Part shown: one piece after another, positions 23,686 through 31,241 of the stretch
Numbering within the stretch: position 1 is the stretch's first letter
Layout of the letters: each line of letters opens with the position of its first letter
Source: CAXNKG01 sp964202965
GTDB taxonomy: Bacteria > Acidobacteriota > Vicinamibacteria > Vicinamibacterales > UBA2999
Assembly (NCBI GenBank): GCA_964202965.1
Contig: CAXNKG010000030.1
Span: 1-39,127, forward strand
DNA: 39,127 nt
Direction: 5' to 3'
The notes under the pieces: generated by a model
The model's input: the letters and a program-made list of their open reading frames with translations, nothing else
Databases searched by the model: none
What the model was told of the DNA's origin: nothing
Position numbers and translations under genes: made by a program

Positions 23686-24561
23686 ATGAAGGCACCCGTG
23701 TCCGTTCTCCTGGCGGGATTTCTTGCGGCATCCACCGCCGGGCTCGCCGCGCAGCAGACTGCGACTGCACCGGCGGCTCCGACGCCGCGCACCGCGGACG
23801 GCAAGCCCGATCTGAGCGGCATCTGGGGCGGCGGCGGTGGCGGCGGCGCCATTAACGCGAATACGGCTCCGGTCGATGACGACCGCGTCGTCGCGCTTCT
23901 TCGCACCCGCGCGCCGGACATCGACAAAACCGCGCCCGTGGGCACCGATGCGAACTACGCGCATGCCATTCTCAACTTCGAGCGCGACAGCGGTCTGTCG
24001 CAGCGCGCGGTCCGCAACCGGCCGATGTACAAGGCGGAGCACTGGGAGAAGATCAATCAGCTCGATAAGGACGGGAATGCCTCGGATCCGGCGTTCAGGT
24101 GCCTGCCCGAGGGCGTCCCCCGCATGGGCCCGCCGGAGAAGATCGTCCAGACACCGAAGGAGCTGATCTTCCTGTATGGCATGCGCATGACCCGGATCAT
24201 CCCGATCGATGGGCGTCCTATGCCGCCGGTGTCGGAGTGGATCGGGCTGTGGAACGGCGTGTCGCGCGGCCGGTGGGAAGGCGACGAGCTGGTCGTCGAG
24301 ACGGTGGATTTCAACGACGAAACCTGGCTCGGATGGCCGGGGTGGATCCACTCGATCGACATGAAGGTCACCGAGCGGATCCGCCGCGAGGGCAACATGC
24401 TCCGCTGGCAGGCGACCGTGGAAGACCCGTTCTTCCTGCAACCGTGGGTGCTCGCGCCGCGGATGATCCGGCTCAATCCGGATCCGAACGCCGAGCTCGA
24501 TGAAGACCTGCCGTGCTTCGAGCGTGACCTGCAGCACATGGTCACGAAGGAGCGCGGATAG
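23686..24561 (+). CDS. Secreted 'DLSGIW'-type protein of unknown function, paralogue 1
   Basis: A 291-residue exported protein. After the signal peptide (to about residue 21) comes TPRTADGKPDLSGIWGGGGG, then NFERDSGLSQRAVRNRPMYK, CLPEGVPRMGPPEKIVQTP, RIIPIDGRPM, GRWEGDELVVETVDFNDETW and a conserved end MVTKERG. It is clearly paralogous to the protein at 31242-32102. Similar proteins are numerous in Acidobacteria, but no function is established to my knowledge. ATG at 23686 lies 8 nt after GGAG. It is cotranscribed with the DUF6152-like gene and convergent with mscL, with only 4 nt between. Confidence 0.8.
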   Translation: MKAPVSVLLAGFLAASTAGLAAQQTATAPAAPTPRTADGKPDLSGIWGGGGGGGAINANTAPVDDDRVVALLRTRAPDIDKTAPVGTDANYAHAILNFERDSGLSQRAVRNRPMYKAEHWEKINQLDKDGNASDPAFRCLPEGVPRMGPPEKIVQTPKELIFLYGMRMTRIIPIDGRPMPPVSEWIGLWNGVSRGRWEGDELVVETVDFNDETWLGWPGWIHSIDMKVTERIRREGNMLRWQATVEDPFFLQPWVLAPRMIRLNPDPNAELDEDLPCFERDLQHMVTKERG

Positions 24562-24565
24562 AACC

Positions 24566-25009
24566 TTACGCCAGCTGGGACGTGCAGCTCGGGCAGCGGG
24601 TAGCGCGAATCGAGATCGTCGACACGCAGAACGGACATTCCCTGGTCGCTGGCGCGGTCTCCGGCGTCTCTCCGAACCCCTTGAGGCGGTTGACCTGCTT
24701 GATCAGCAGGAAGACCGCCAGCGCGACAATCAGAAACCCGATCACATCGTTGATGAACTGGCCGTAGGCGATCACGGGAATTCCGCGCGCCTTCGCTTCG
24801 GCCAGCGACTGCGGGATGCCATTCGCGCGATCGAGTACGGCGAACAGGCTCGAGAAATCCACCCGGCCGAGCAGCATGCCGAGCGGCGGCATGAGGATGC
24901 CCTCGACGAGCGAGGTGACAATCCTCCCGAACGCGGCGCCGATAATGACGCCGACGGCAAGATCCATCACGTTGCCGCGGGCGATGAAGATCCGGAATTC
25001 ACTCCACAT
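24566..25009 (-). CDS. mscL: Large-conductance mechanosensitive channel with zinc-ribbon tail
   Basis: A 147-residue MscL. It has the amino-terminal amphipathic helix and TM1 (SEFRIFIARGNVMDLAVGVI then GAAFGRIVTSLVEG), the periplasmic loop, and TM2 (VIGFLIVALAVFLLIKQVNR). Instead of the usual short cytoplasmic helix it ends in a zinc ribbon (CPFC and CPSC, 11 residues between the pairs). The channel opens under membrane tension to release solutes on osmotic downshock. ATG at 25009 with GGGGCG upstream; it is 10 nt after the PrpD-like gene. Confidence 0.92.
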   Translation of the reverse strand: MWSEFRIFIARGNVMDLAVGVIIGAAFGRIVTSLVEGILMPPLGMLLGRVDFSSLFAVLDRANGIPQSLAEAKARGIPVIAYGQFINDVIGFLIVALAVFLLIKQVNRLKGFGETPETAPATRECPFCVSTISIRATRCPSCTSQLA

Positions 25010-25019
25010 GGACGCCCCT

Positions 25020-26492
25020 TTAGCTCGCAAGCAGCGAGCGGACCCAGTCGCGGACATCTGTCACCTGTTCGATGGCATGCACGGTCCGGATCACGTCCTC
25101 CGTACGCGTGGCGCCGATCACGGGGCGCATGAGGTCGCGGACCTTGTCGTTGATCGCCGCCGCGTCGACCGGGTTCTCCTTGGTGCCGGGTGCGTGTCTC
25201 GTGAAGTGGTTGACCCGGCGCCCGTCGCGAAGCGTCACCTCGACGTGTCCGCTGCGTGGCGCGTCCGGGACGACCAGCGCCCGGTCGCCGACGAGTTCGA
25301 CCCGCTTCATCACGGCCATCACCCGCGGGTCTTTCATCTTCTCGAAGGAGTGGCTGTCGGCGAACGACACCCCTCCATCCAGCAGTCCCACCGCCAGGAC
25401 GTACTGGATGTTGACGTCGGGCATCGTGCGGCCGTTGACGACGTTGGCGCCGTCCTCGGGGAGCCGGGCGACGATGCGCTCGACGTTGTCGGGGGTGAGG
25501 CCGTGCTGCCGGCGCAGTGTGAGCAGTGCATCGAGCGGAGCCTGGATCGGGTAACCCACGGAGAATGTCTTGATCGCGGTTTCGGTGACGAAGAACCGGG
25601 TGCCGAGCCCGGCAACCATCTCCTCCGGCCTCGGTTCCCTCGACATCGCGTCGATCATGTTGTGCTCGCCGTCGAGCACCTCGCGGACGCCTGTAAACCC
25701 GGACTGCACCATCAGTGCCGCGCTGACGCCGTTGCGGGCGCCCATGCCGGCGAAATCGAAGGCCTTTTCAATGTGTTCGTTGTCGCGCACCCAGCTCCAG
25801 AGTCCGGAGACCTGCTGCGCGGCGTACGACACCGCGTACCGCATCTGCTCTTCGTTCAACCGCGCGAGCGAGGCGGCCGCGCCGACGGCGCCGAAGGTGG
25901 CGCTCGTGCCCTCGGCGGATCGATGGGTCGCGCGCACGTGGTCCGGACCCAGGGCCATCAGGAACCGGCAGCAGAGGTCGTAGCCGAGCGTCACGGCCCG
26001 CAGGAACTCGGTCCCCGACCGCCCTTCGCGTTCGGCAACCGCAAAGGCCGCCGGGACCACCGCGCAGCCCGGATGCGCCTTGGTGACGGGCTCGAAATCG
26101 TCGGTCTCGTCGGCATGCCCGAACATGCCGTTGGCGAGCGCCGCGTTGATGGCCGATGTTCGGATATCCGTGGTGATGACCGTCGCCTCGGGCGTGCCGC
26201 CCTGTCCGCGGACGAAGGTAATCGCCGCTTCACCTGGTTTCATGCGCGCGCCGGACACGATCGCGCCGATGGTGTCGAGGATGCGGTGCTTGGCCTCGCG
26301 GACGACGTCCGGCGGGAGGTCGCGGTCCCGTGCGGCCACCATGTAGCGTGCGAGCCGGCCGGTGATGTCCCCCGCAGGCGCGGCGGCGCCCTGGCGCCGC
26401 GCCGCGGAGACGGGCGAGGGGAGTCCGGCGGCCACCACGAGGCTGCCTGCCGTTTTCAGCACCCCGCGCCGTGTGAGTCCGTCTTTTGCCAT
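25020..26492 (-). CDS. MmgE/PrpD-family protein with a Tat-type signal
   Basis: A 490-residue protein of the 2-methylcitrate dehydratase/aconitate decarboxylase superfamily. Typical segments are HRILDTIGAIVSGA, ALANGMFGHADETDDFEPVT, HPGCAVVPAAFAVAE, GYDLCCRF and HRSAEGTSATFGAVGAAASL. Residues 1-30 form a twin-arginine signal (LTRRGVLKTAGSLVVAAGLP, then SPVSA), unusual for this family. The substrate is unknown. ATG at 26492 is chosen because TATAAT ends 7 nt upstream and overlaps the alternative ATG at 26501; the transcript would be leaderless. It is cotranscribed with mscL. Confidence 0.87.
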   Translation of the reverse strand: MAKDGLTRRGVLKTAGSLVVAAGLPSPVSAARRQGAAAPAGDITGRLARYMVAARDRDLPPDVVREAKHRILDTIGAIVSGARMKPGEAAITFVRGQGGTPEATVITTDIRTSAINAALANGMFGHADETDDFEPVTKAHPGCAVVPAAFAVAEREGRSGTEFLRAVTLGYDLCCRFLMALGPDHVRATHRSAEGTSATFGAVGAAASLARLNEEQMRYAVSYAAQQVSGLWSWVRDNEHIEKAFDFAGMGARNGVSAALMVQSGFTGVREVLDGEHNMIDAMSREPRPEEMVAGLGTRFFVTETAIKTFSVGYPIQAPLDALLTLRRQHGLTPDNVERIVARLPEDGANVVNGRTMPDVNIQYVLAVGLLDGGVSFADSHSFEKMKDPRVMAVMKRVELVGDRALVVPDAPRSGHVEVTLRDGRRVNHFTRHAPGTKENPVDAAAINDKVRDLMRPVIGATRTEDVIRTVHAIEQVTDVRDWVRSLLAS

Positions 26493-26499
26493 GCGCGCC

Positions 26500-26505
26500 A
26501 TTATA
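26500..26505 (-). promoter_or_regulatory. Consensus -10 of a leaderless promoter (PrpD-like gene)
   Basis: A perfect TATAAT on the minus strand, 7 nt before ATG 26492. On the opposite strand TAGAAT at 26521-26526 is the likely -10 for the divergent gene at 26551, so two promoters share a 58-bp gap. Confidence 0.55.
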
Positions 26506-26550
26506 TGAGCCGCATTGCCGTAGAATTCCGCCAGTGCAGGAGGCCCCGAC

Positions 26551-27549
26551 GTGACGAGACTCTGGATCGCTCTGGCGATCGGAGGCTGTGCGGCCATTCC
26601 GCTGGCGGCACACCACAGCGCGTCGCAGTTTGACCCGGCATCCCCGGTCACCATTCAGGGGACGGTCACACGCCTGGACTGGACGAACCCGCACGTCTAC
26701 ATCTACCTCGACACGAAGGGTGCGAACGGTGCGGTTGAGCGCTGGATGATCGAGACGGACGCGACGCCCATTCTGATGCGCAGCGGCTGGAGCCGTGACT
26801 CCGTGAAGGTCGGCGCAACGGTGACGGTGCGCGCAAGCCCCGATCGGAACAGGAGCCGGAACCACGCCCTCCTGGTCTCGCTGTCGACTGGCAGCGGTCC
26901 AGTCCTCGTCGCCCGTGCGCCGGCGGCCCGAACCGCTGTCCGCGCCGCCAGCGTGGCCGGCGTCTGGAACAGCCTGCGGACCTACGGCCAGCGGCGTTTC
27001 GGGGAGCTGCAGCCGACGGCGAAGGGTCTGGCGGCGATGAAGGCGTTCAATGCAGCGGCGAGTCCGGTCGCCGAGTGCGTGCCGCACGTCTCGCCGCAGG
27101 TGCCGACCTTGCCGTACCTGACTGAAATCGAGGTTCGCGGCGATCGCGTCATCATGCGCAGCGAGTTCTTCAACGTGGACCGCGAGGTGTACATGGACGG
27201 ACGGCCGCATCCGCGGGACGGGATGCGCACCCGGCAGGGTCACTCGGTTGGCCGTTGGGACGGGGACGCGCTGGTGGTCGATACGGTGGCCTTCGCCGAC
27301 CACCGCGCGGGGAATTCTTTCGGGTCGGCGTTCGCGGATGGCCTGCCATCAGGGCCGCGAAAGCACGTCGTGGAAACCTACCGCCTCAGTGACGACGCGA
27401 CCCGCATGCTCATCGACTTCGTCGTCGAAGATCCGGACTACCTGACGGCGCCGATGACGGCCAGCGCGGAGTGGGACTATATGCCTCAGCAGCGGCTGCA
27501 GCGATTCGGCTGCGAGCTGGAGCAGGCCAGGCGTTTTACGTTTCGGTAA
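26551..27549 (+). CDS. Fusion of a DUF6152-like domain with a 'DLSGIW'-type domain
   Basis: A 332-residue exported protein. Residues 1-20 are the signal peptide. Residues 20-115 are a DUF6152-like domain (HHSASQFD, then VTIQGTVTRLDWTNPHVYIY). Residues 130-332 match the carboxyl part of the 'DLSGIW' proteins (SVAGVWNSLRTYG, VGRWDGDALVVDTVAFADH, DFVVEDPDYL). The two parts are separate adjacent genes at 23238/23686 and at 32125/31242, so this fusion argues that they act together. GTG at 26551 follows AGGAGG. No catalytic motif is evident. Confidence 0.82.
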   Translation: MTRLWIALAIGGCAAIPLAAHHSASQFDPASPVTIQGTVTRLDWTNPHVYIYLDTKGANGAVERWMIETDATPILMRSGWSRDSVKVGATVTVRASPDRNRSRNHALLVSLSTGSGPVLVARAPAARTAVRAASVAGVWNSLRTYGQRRFGELQPTAKGLAAMKAFNAAASPVAECVPHVSPQVPTLPYLTEIEVRGDRVIMRSEFFNVDREVYMDGRPHPRDGMRTRQGHSVGRWDGDALVVDTVAFADHRAGNSFGSAFADGLPSGPRKHVVETYRLSDDATRMLIDFVVEDPDYLTAPMTASAEWDYMPQQRLQRFGCELEQARRFTFR

Positions 27550-27586
27550 GGTAAACTAGAGTTTCCTGCCTCGGCGTTCCTTCTGT

Positions 27587-27673
27587 GCGGAAGTGGCGGA
27601 ATTGGCAGACGCGCTAGCCTCAGGAGCTAGTTCCCGCAAGGGAGTGAAGGTTCGAGTCCTTTCTTCCGCACCA
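27587..27673 (+). tRNA. tRNA-Leu (anticodon CAG)
   Basis: An 87-nt class II tRNA with acceptor stem GCGGAAG/CTTCCGC, anticodon loop CTCAGGA, a long variable arm and encoded CCA. It reads CUG codons. The CCA ends one base before the stop of the convergent symporter gene. Confidence 0.97.
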
Positions 27674-27674
27674 A

Positions 27675-28916
27675 CTAATCACGAGCTGCTTTCGCGCTGA
27701 CGAGGGCGGCGATCACCAGGTCGCCGCTGACGTTGACCGTCGTCCGGCACATGTCCAGGAAGCGGTCCACGCCGAGGATGAGCGCCATCCCCTCCGGCGG
27801 AATCCCGACCGACTGCGCCACGATCATCACCATCGGCAGCGACCCACCCGGGACACCGGCGGTGCCGACGCCGGCCAGGATCGACATCAGCATCACGTGC
27901 ACCTGCTGGGTGACCGACAGATCGAGTCCGTAGACCTGCGCCAGGAAGAGCACCGTCACGCCCTCGAAGAGGGCGGTGCCGTTCTGGTTGGCCGTCGATC
28001 CGACCGTCAGGACGAAGCGCGCGATCCGCGGGGGCAGGTGGAGCGTGCGCTCCGCCACGTCAAGCGACAGTGGCAGGGTCGCGTTGGACGAGGCCGTCGA
28101 GAATGCATACAGGTACACCTCGCGGCAGGCGCGGAAGAATTCGATCGGCGAGCGGCGCGCAATCGTCCAGAGCGCGGCTGAGTAGACGACGAACTGCTGG
28201 AGCAGCAGGCCGAGGACAACCGTCGCCACGTAGAAGAGGAGCGTGGCAATCACGTCCGTGCCGAACGTGTACGCGGTGTTGAAGATGATCGCGAAGACGG
28301 CAAACGGCGCGAGGCGCATCACCAGCTGCACGATCCACATGCAGGCGTCGAAGATCTGCTCGAAGAAGCGGACCAGCAGCACGTCCCCCTCGACGGGTTT
28401 CGCCAGCCTGCTGACGGCGACGCCGAAGATGACCGCAAACACCATGAGCGGCAGCATCTCGCCGTCGAGGGCGCGCACGGCGGAGTCGAGGGGATTCCGG
28501 GGGACGAGCTCAATCAGCACGTCGCTGAGCGGCTTCGAGGCTGCGGCATTGGCCTGGATCGCCTGCACCGCGGCGGCGTCGCCCGCCAGTTGCACGTTGT
28601 CGCCGGGGCGGAGGAGATTCACCAGCGTCACGCCAATGACGACCGACGTGCCGCTCAGGAGCACGGTGAACGCGAGCGTGCGCCCTGCGACCCCCGATAG
28701 ATCCCGCCCGCGTCCCAGTTGGTACACACCGACCACGAGCGCCGAAAACACCATCGGCACCACAATCATGAAGATGCCGCGGAGGAAGACCTGCCCAATC
28801 GGACGGAGCAGGTGCTGGTTCACTGCGGCCAGCGTGGGGGAGTCGACCCCGTGCAGCGCCGCGCCGAGCGCGATGCCGGCGAGCAGCGCGATGGCGAGCT
28901 TGTTATGGAGCTTCAT
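27675..28916 (-). CDS. Dicarboxylate/amino acid:cation symporter (DAACS family)
   Basis: A 413-residue inner-membrane transporter of the GltP/DctA fold. Several hydrophobic helices precede re-entrant loop motif STASSNATLP; then GSTANQNGTALFEG, the hairpin GVGTAGVPGGSLPM and the final DRFLDMCRTTVNVSGD. The last motif keeps the substrate-site Asp, Arg and Asn of GltPh, so an acidic amino acid or dicarboxylate is likely. The cation-site motif usually written NMDGT is NQNGT here, which may alter coupling. ATG at 28916; a TATGAT at 28937-28942 (minus strand) is a possible -10. Confidence 0.9.
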   Translation of the reverse strand: MKLHNKLAIALLAGIALGAALHGVDSPTLAAVNQHLLRPIGQVFLRGIFMIVVPMVFSALVVGVYQLGRGRDLSGVAGRTLAFTVLLSGTSVVIGVTLVNLLRPGDNVQLAGDAAAVQAIQANAAASKPLSDVLIELVPRNPLDSAVRALDGEMLPLMVFAVIFGVAVSRLAKPVEGDVLLVRFFEQIFDACMWIVQLVMRLAPFAVFAIIFNTAYTFGTDVIATLLFYVATVVLGLLLQQFVVYSAALWTIARRSPIEFFRACREVYLYAFSTASSNATLPLSLDVAERTLHLPPRIARFVLTVGSTANQNGTALFEGVTVLFLAQVYGLDLSVTQQVHVMLMSILAGVGTAGVPGGSLPMVMIVAQSVGIPPEGMALILGVDRFLDMCRTTVNVSGDLVIAALVSAKAARD

Positions 28917-29055
28917 GCGCCGTGAGGACGGAGGTCATCATACATGCCTCGCCTGCGGCCACAACGCGACCACTGATGGAGGCCGCGGGCGGTGCGCAGG
29001 ACCGCGGCGGCCCGGCGCGAAATCAGATCCGGGCTGCGCGGGTCCCGCCGTCCGA

Positions 29056-29421
29056 TCACGGCACGAACGGCGTGCCCCGCCCCGCGAGCCGGGCGTCCAG
29101 TCTGTTCGTGCAGTCGCAGCCCACGCACGCCCAGGGCTCGGTGCCGTTCTCGTGGCGGCACGTGGACCGCGCGTGCGCATCCTTGACGGCCTCCAGCTCG
29201 AAGAAGACCGCCCAGTAGGGCCGCTCCTCCTGGAGGGGGACGTCGCAGAAGCAGGTTTCGACCCATTGCACCCGGCCGTCGGGCAGTGCGCGCGCCTGCG
29301 CCATGTTGCGGAGGTATTCGCCGCCGGCGACCGAGCCTGCGCCCAGCGTGCCGCCGGCAATCGCGTCGCGCAGCGCCGGGCCGCGTCCGGCCCGCAGCCC
29401 CGCCGTGACGAGGTACCGCAT
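29056..29421 (-). CDS. Conserved cysteine-rich small protein of unknown function
   Basis: A 121-residue cytoplasmic protein. The first half (MRYLVTAGLRAGRGPALRDA, GAGSVAGGEYL) looks like a ferredoxin-like fold. The second half has VETCFCDVPLQEERPYW, then a Cys-rich end STCRHENGTEPWACVGCDCT. Five or six cysteines near the end suggest a metal or Fe-S site, but I know no assigned function. ATG at 29421 has no Shine-Dalgarno; TAACAT lies 6 nt upstream, the leaderless pattern. The 134-bp stretch between it and the symporter start shows no other gene. Confidence 0.75.
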   Translation of the reverse strand: MRYLVTAGLRAGRGPALRDAIAGGTLGAGSVAGGEYLRNMAQARALPDGRVQWVETCFCDVPLQEERPYWAVFFELEAVKDAHARSTCRHENGTEPWACVGCDCTNRLDARLAGRGTPFVP

Positions 29422-29427
29422 ACCGTC

Positions 29428-29433
29428 ATGTTA
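29428..29433 (-). promoter_or_regulatory. -10-like box of a putative leaderless promoter (Cys-rich protein)
   Basis: TAACAT on the minus strand, 6 nt before ATG 29421, immediately past the T-run of the upstream terminator. Confidence 0.4.
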
Positions 29434-29437
29434 CGGG

Positions 29438-29471
29438 AAAAGAAAAAGCCGGGCCGTGTGGGAGCCCGGCT
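29438..29471 (-). terminator. Intrinsic terminator of the cytochrome operon
   Basis: On the minus strand, AGCCGGGC (29471-29464) pairs with GCCCGGCT (29454-29447) over a 9-nt loop, followed by TTTTCTTTT. It lies about 24 nt past the stop of the gene ending at 29495. Confidence 0.9.
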
Positions 29472-29494
29472 CGATGTGACACGAGCAGGCGATG

Positions 29495-29959
29495 CTACTC
29501 GATGATCGTCAGCTGCGACGCCGCCACTTCGAACGGCTTGAACTCGCCGGTGCGCCCATGCGCGTCCGTCGCCGTGATGGTGTAGCGGACAACGCCCACG
29601 GGCGTATCGTCAGGCACGATCCACTTCGCCACCCAGAACTCGCGCTCGGGCTGCTGCGCCGTCTGCCGATCGCGCATCGGGATGTCGAGCGTGCGGCCGG
29701 CATACGACAGGTGGACGACGAGCTTCGTTCCCTTGTCGCGCACGTTGGTCGTGGGATTGATCGCCGTGGCGCGGAAGCCGACCGGCTCCCCACGCTTGTA
29801 GCGGTTGCTCATCGTGCAGTTGAGCGGCTTGCCGGGGCCGAAGAAATACGTCAGGTCACCCCAGACGACGAGCTTTTCGCCGGTGCTCTGACCGGCAACC
29901 GAACCGGCCGTCAGGATGGCTGCGAGGCCGACGATGATGCAGGCGCTGAGTCTTTTCAC
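29495..29959 (-). CDS. Small secreted protein in the cytochrome operon
   Basis: A 154-residue exported protein: signal peptide to about residue 23 (CIIVGLAAILTAGSVAGQ), then a beta-rich domain (GEPVGFRATAINPTTNVRD, KLVVHLSYAGRTLDI, FWVAKWIVPDDTPVGVVRYT) that looks like an immunoglobulin-type fold. No named family recognised. GTG at 29957-29959 follows GGAGG. It starts 10 nt after the cytochrome stop and is the last gene before a strong terminator, so it probably works with the cytochrome. Confidence 0.78.
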   Translation of the reverse strand: MKRLSACIIVGLAAILTAGSVAGQSTGEKLVVWGDLTYFFGPGKPLNCTMSNRYKRGEPVGFRATAINPTTNVRDKGTKLVVHLSYAGRTLDIPMRDRQTAQQPEREFWVAKWIVPDDTPVGVVRYTITATDAHGRTGEFKPFEVAASQLTIIE

Positions 29960-29969
29960 AGGTCCTCCG

Positions 29970-31142
29970 TTATCGAAGCGATGTCGCAGGCGCGTTCGGC
30001 CGGGCGAACTGCGCGTCGTTCACCTGGACGTTCGGCCGGATATCCTTGATCTTGATGATGCTCTGACCGTTGGTCCAGGTCCGTGTCCACGCAAAGGGCA
30101 TCTTCACTCCCGCCACGTCGCGGAAGTCAGAATAATCGATCTGGACGGGCACCGGCCCCGCAATCGTATCGACCCAGCGCACCATCCGGACCAGAAGGCC
30201 CGTCTCGCTGTCGAAGTGAAGATTGACGGGTGATTCGCCCTTGTTGATCCCGCGGGCGACAATGGTTTCCTTGCCCTCGACGTCCCCGTATCCCATCTGG
30301 AACGTCTGGAATGCCTTCGCGAGTTCGGTGGGGAAGAAGCTCTTGGTGTCGATCTTCGAGCCAATCAGGCTCCAGCCGGTGAACTGAATCAGCGGGATGG
30401 GCGTGTCGGGATGGTACCGGCCTGCGTTGTTGCCGTTGAAGTACCACAGCAGGTCGTTGGCGCCCGTTTCCGCCTTCTCGGCGCGCTGCTCGGGCGCGCG
30501 CACGACGGCTTCAAACGGCACTTCCGTGTCGCTCGTCTCGAAGCCGAGGTAGGTGCCTGTGGCGGAGAAGGTGCGAAGCGATGCCAGCGCCTTCGCGCCG
30601 CCGGCCGCCTCGATGTAGCGGGCGAGCACCTTCTCGACGGGCGGGGCCGCGATATCGGGGAAGAACTCGTACGACGTCGTGTCCGTGATGAGCTCCGTGT
30701 ACTGCAGCCTGAGGCTCGGCGACTGCTCCGGCGTCGGGTCGCCCGCATGGCAGGTGAAGCAGGTCACGCGCCGCTGGCCGCCGAAGTACAGCCGGTTGAT
30801 GTTGTTCATCATCACGACCATCTGGCGGGCCCGCTCGATACGCGGCGTCGAGAGCGCGAACGCCTTGGTGTCGGCCGTGATGCGGCCGTCGTGGCAGCCG
30901 ACGCAGTCGAGCAGCAGCGCGGAGGCGAACATGCCCATCGCGTCGTTGAACTGGTCGACCGGGATGCCCTTGAGGACCTGCACGTTCAGGTAGACGTTTT
31001 CAGCCATCGGCGGCTGGCCCTGGGCCGGCGCCGGGGCGGCCGGCTTGGGCGCCTGGGCGGCTTCGAAGCCGGCGCCGAGAAGGCAGACGAACAACAGGGT
31101 GGCGATGACAGCAAAGGCACGACGGCTTGCTCGGGACGTCAT
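29970..31142 (-). CDS. Two-haem cytochrome c of the photosynthetic reaction-centre subunit type, with C-terminal extension
   Basis: A 390-residue exported cytochrome. After the signal peptide (to about residue 29) come AENVYLNVQVLKGIPVDQFN, a first haem site CVGCH near residue 82 and a second CFTCH near residue 128; Met residues between them (RARQMVVMMNNIN) may be axial ligands. This amino-terminal half matches the reaction-centre cytochrome c subunit family, widespread in non-phototrophs. The second half (after about 170) is beta-rich and lipoprotein-carrier-like. It probably carries electrons in the periplasm. ATG at 31142 with GAGGA upstream; operon with the gene at 29495. Confidence 0.87.
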   Translation of the reverse strand: MTSRASRRAFAVIATLLFVCLLGAGFEAAQAPKPAAPAPAQGQPPMAENVYLNVQVLKGIPVDQFNDAMGMFASALLLDCVGCHDGRITADTKAFALSTPRIERARQMVVMMNNINRLYFGGQRRVTCFTCHAGDPTPEQSPSLRLQYTELITDTTSYEFFPDIAAPPVEKVLARYIEAAGGAKALASLRTFSATGTYLGFETSDTEVPFEAVVRAPEQRAEKAETGANDLLWYFNGNNAGRYHPDTPIPLIQFTGWSLIGSKIDTKSFFPTELAKAFQTFQMGYGDVEGKETIVARGINKGESPVNLHFDSETGLLVRMVRWVDTIAGPVPVQIDYSDFRDVAGVKMPFAWTRTWTNGQSIIKIKDIRPNVQVNDAQFARPNAPATSLR

Positions 31143-31182
31143 TGATGGGGTCCTCGCGAAAAATTCCGCATCGCTGCAACAA

Positions 31183-31220
31183 ATGAAAAAGGGCCAGCCC
31201 GCAGAAGCAGGCTGGCCCTT
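31183..31220 (-). terminator. Intrinsic terminator of the 33396-31242 operon
   Basis: On the minus strand an 11-bp perfect stem (AAGGGCCAGCC 31220-31210 with GGCTGGCCCTT 31199-31189) is followed by TTTTTCATTT. It lies 21 nt past the stop at 31242 and 41 nt before the cytochrome ATG. Confidence 0.93.
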
Positions 31221-31241
31221 GGCCTTCAGGGAACCCGTCGA

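Noticed and set aside
26493..26654. Longer amino terminus of the PrpD-like protein
   Set aside because: It overlaps the divergent gene and both promoters; the Tat signal begins right after ATG 26492.
27671..27700. A third tRNA-CCA-anchored repeat after tRNA-Leu
   Set aside because: The sequence starts CCAAC by chance, but GGTTGG and the conserved downstream block are missing; it is the end of the symporter gene.
29970..31142. Evidence for photosynthesis from a reaction-centre cytochrome c subunit
   Set aside because: This cytochrome family is common in non-phototrophs, only two CxxCH sites are present, and there are no puf, bch or crt genes.
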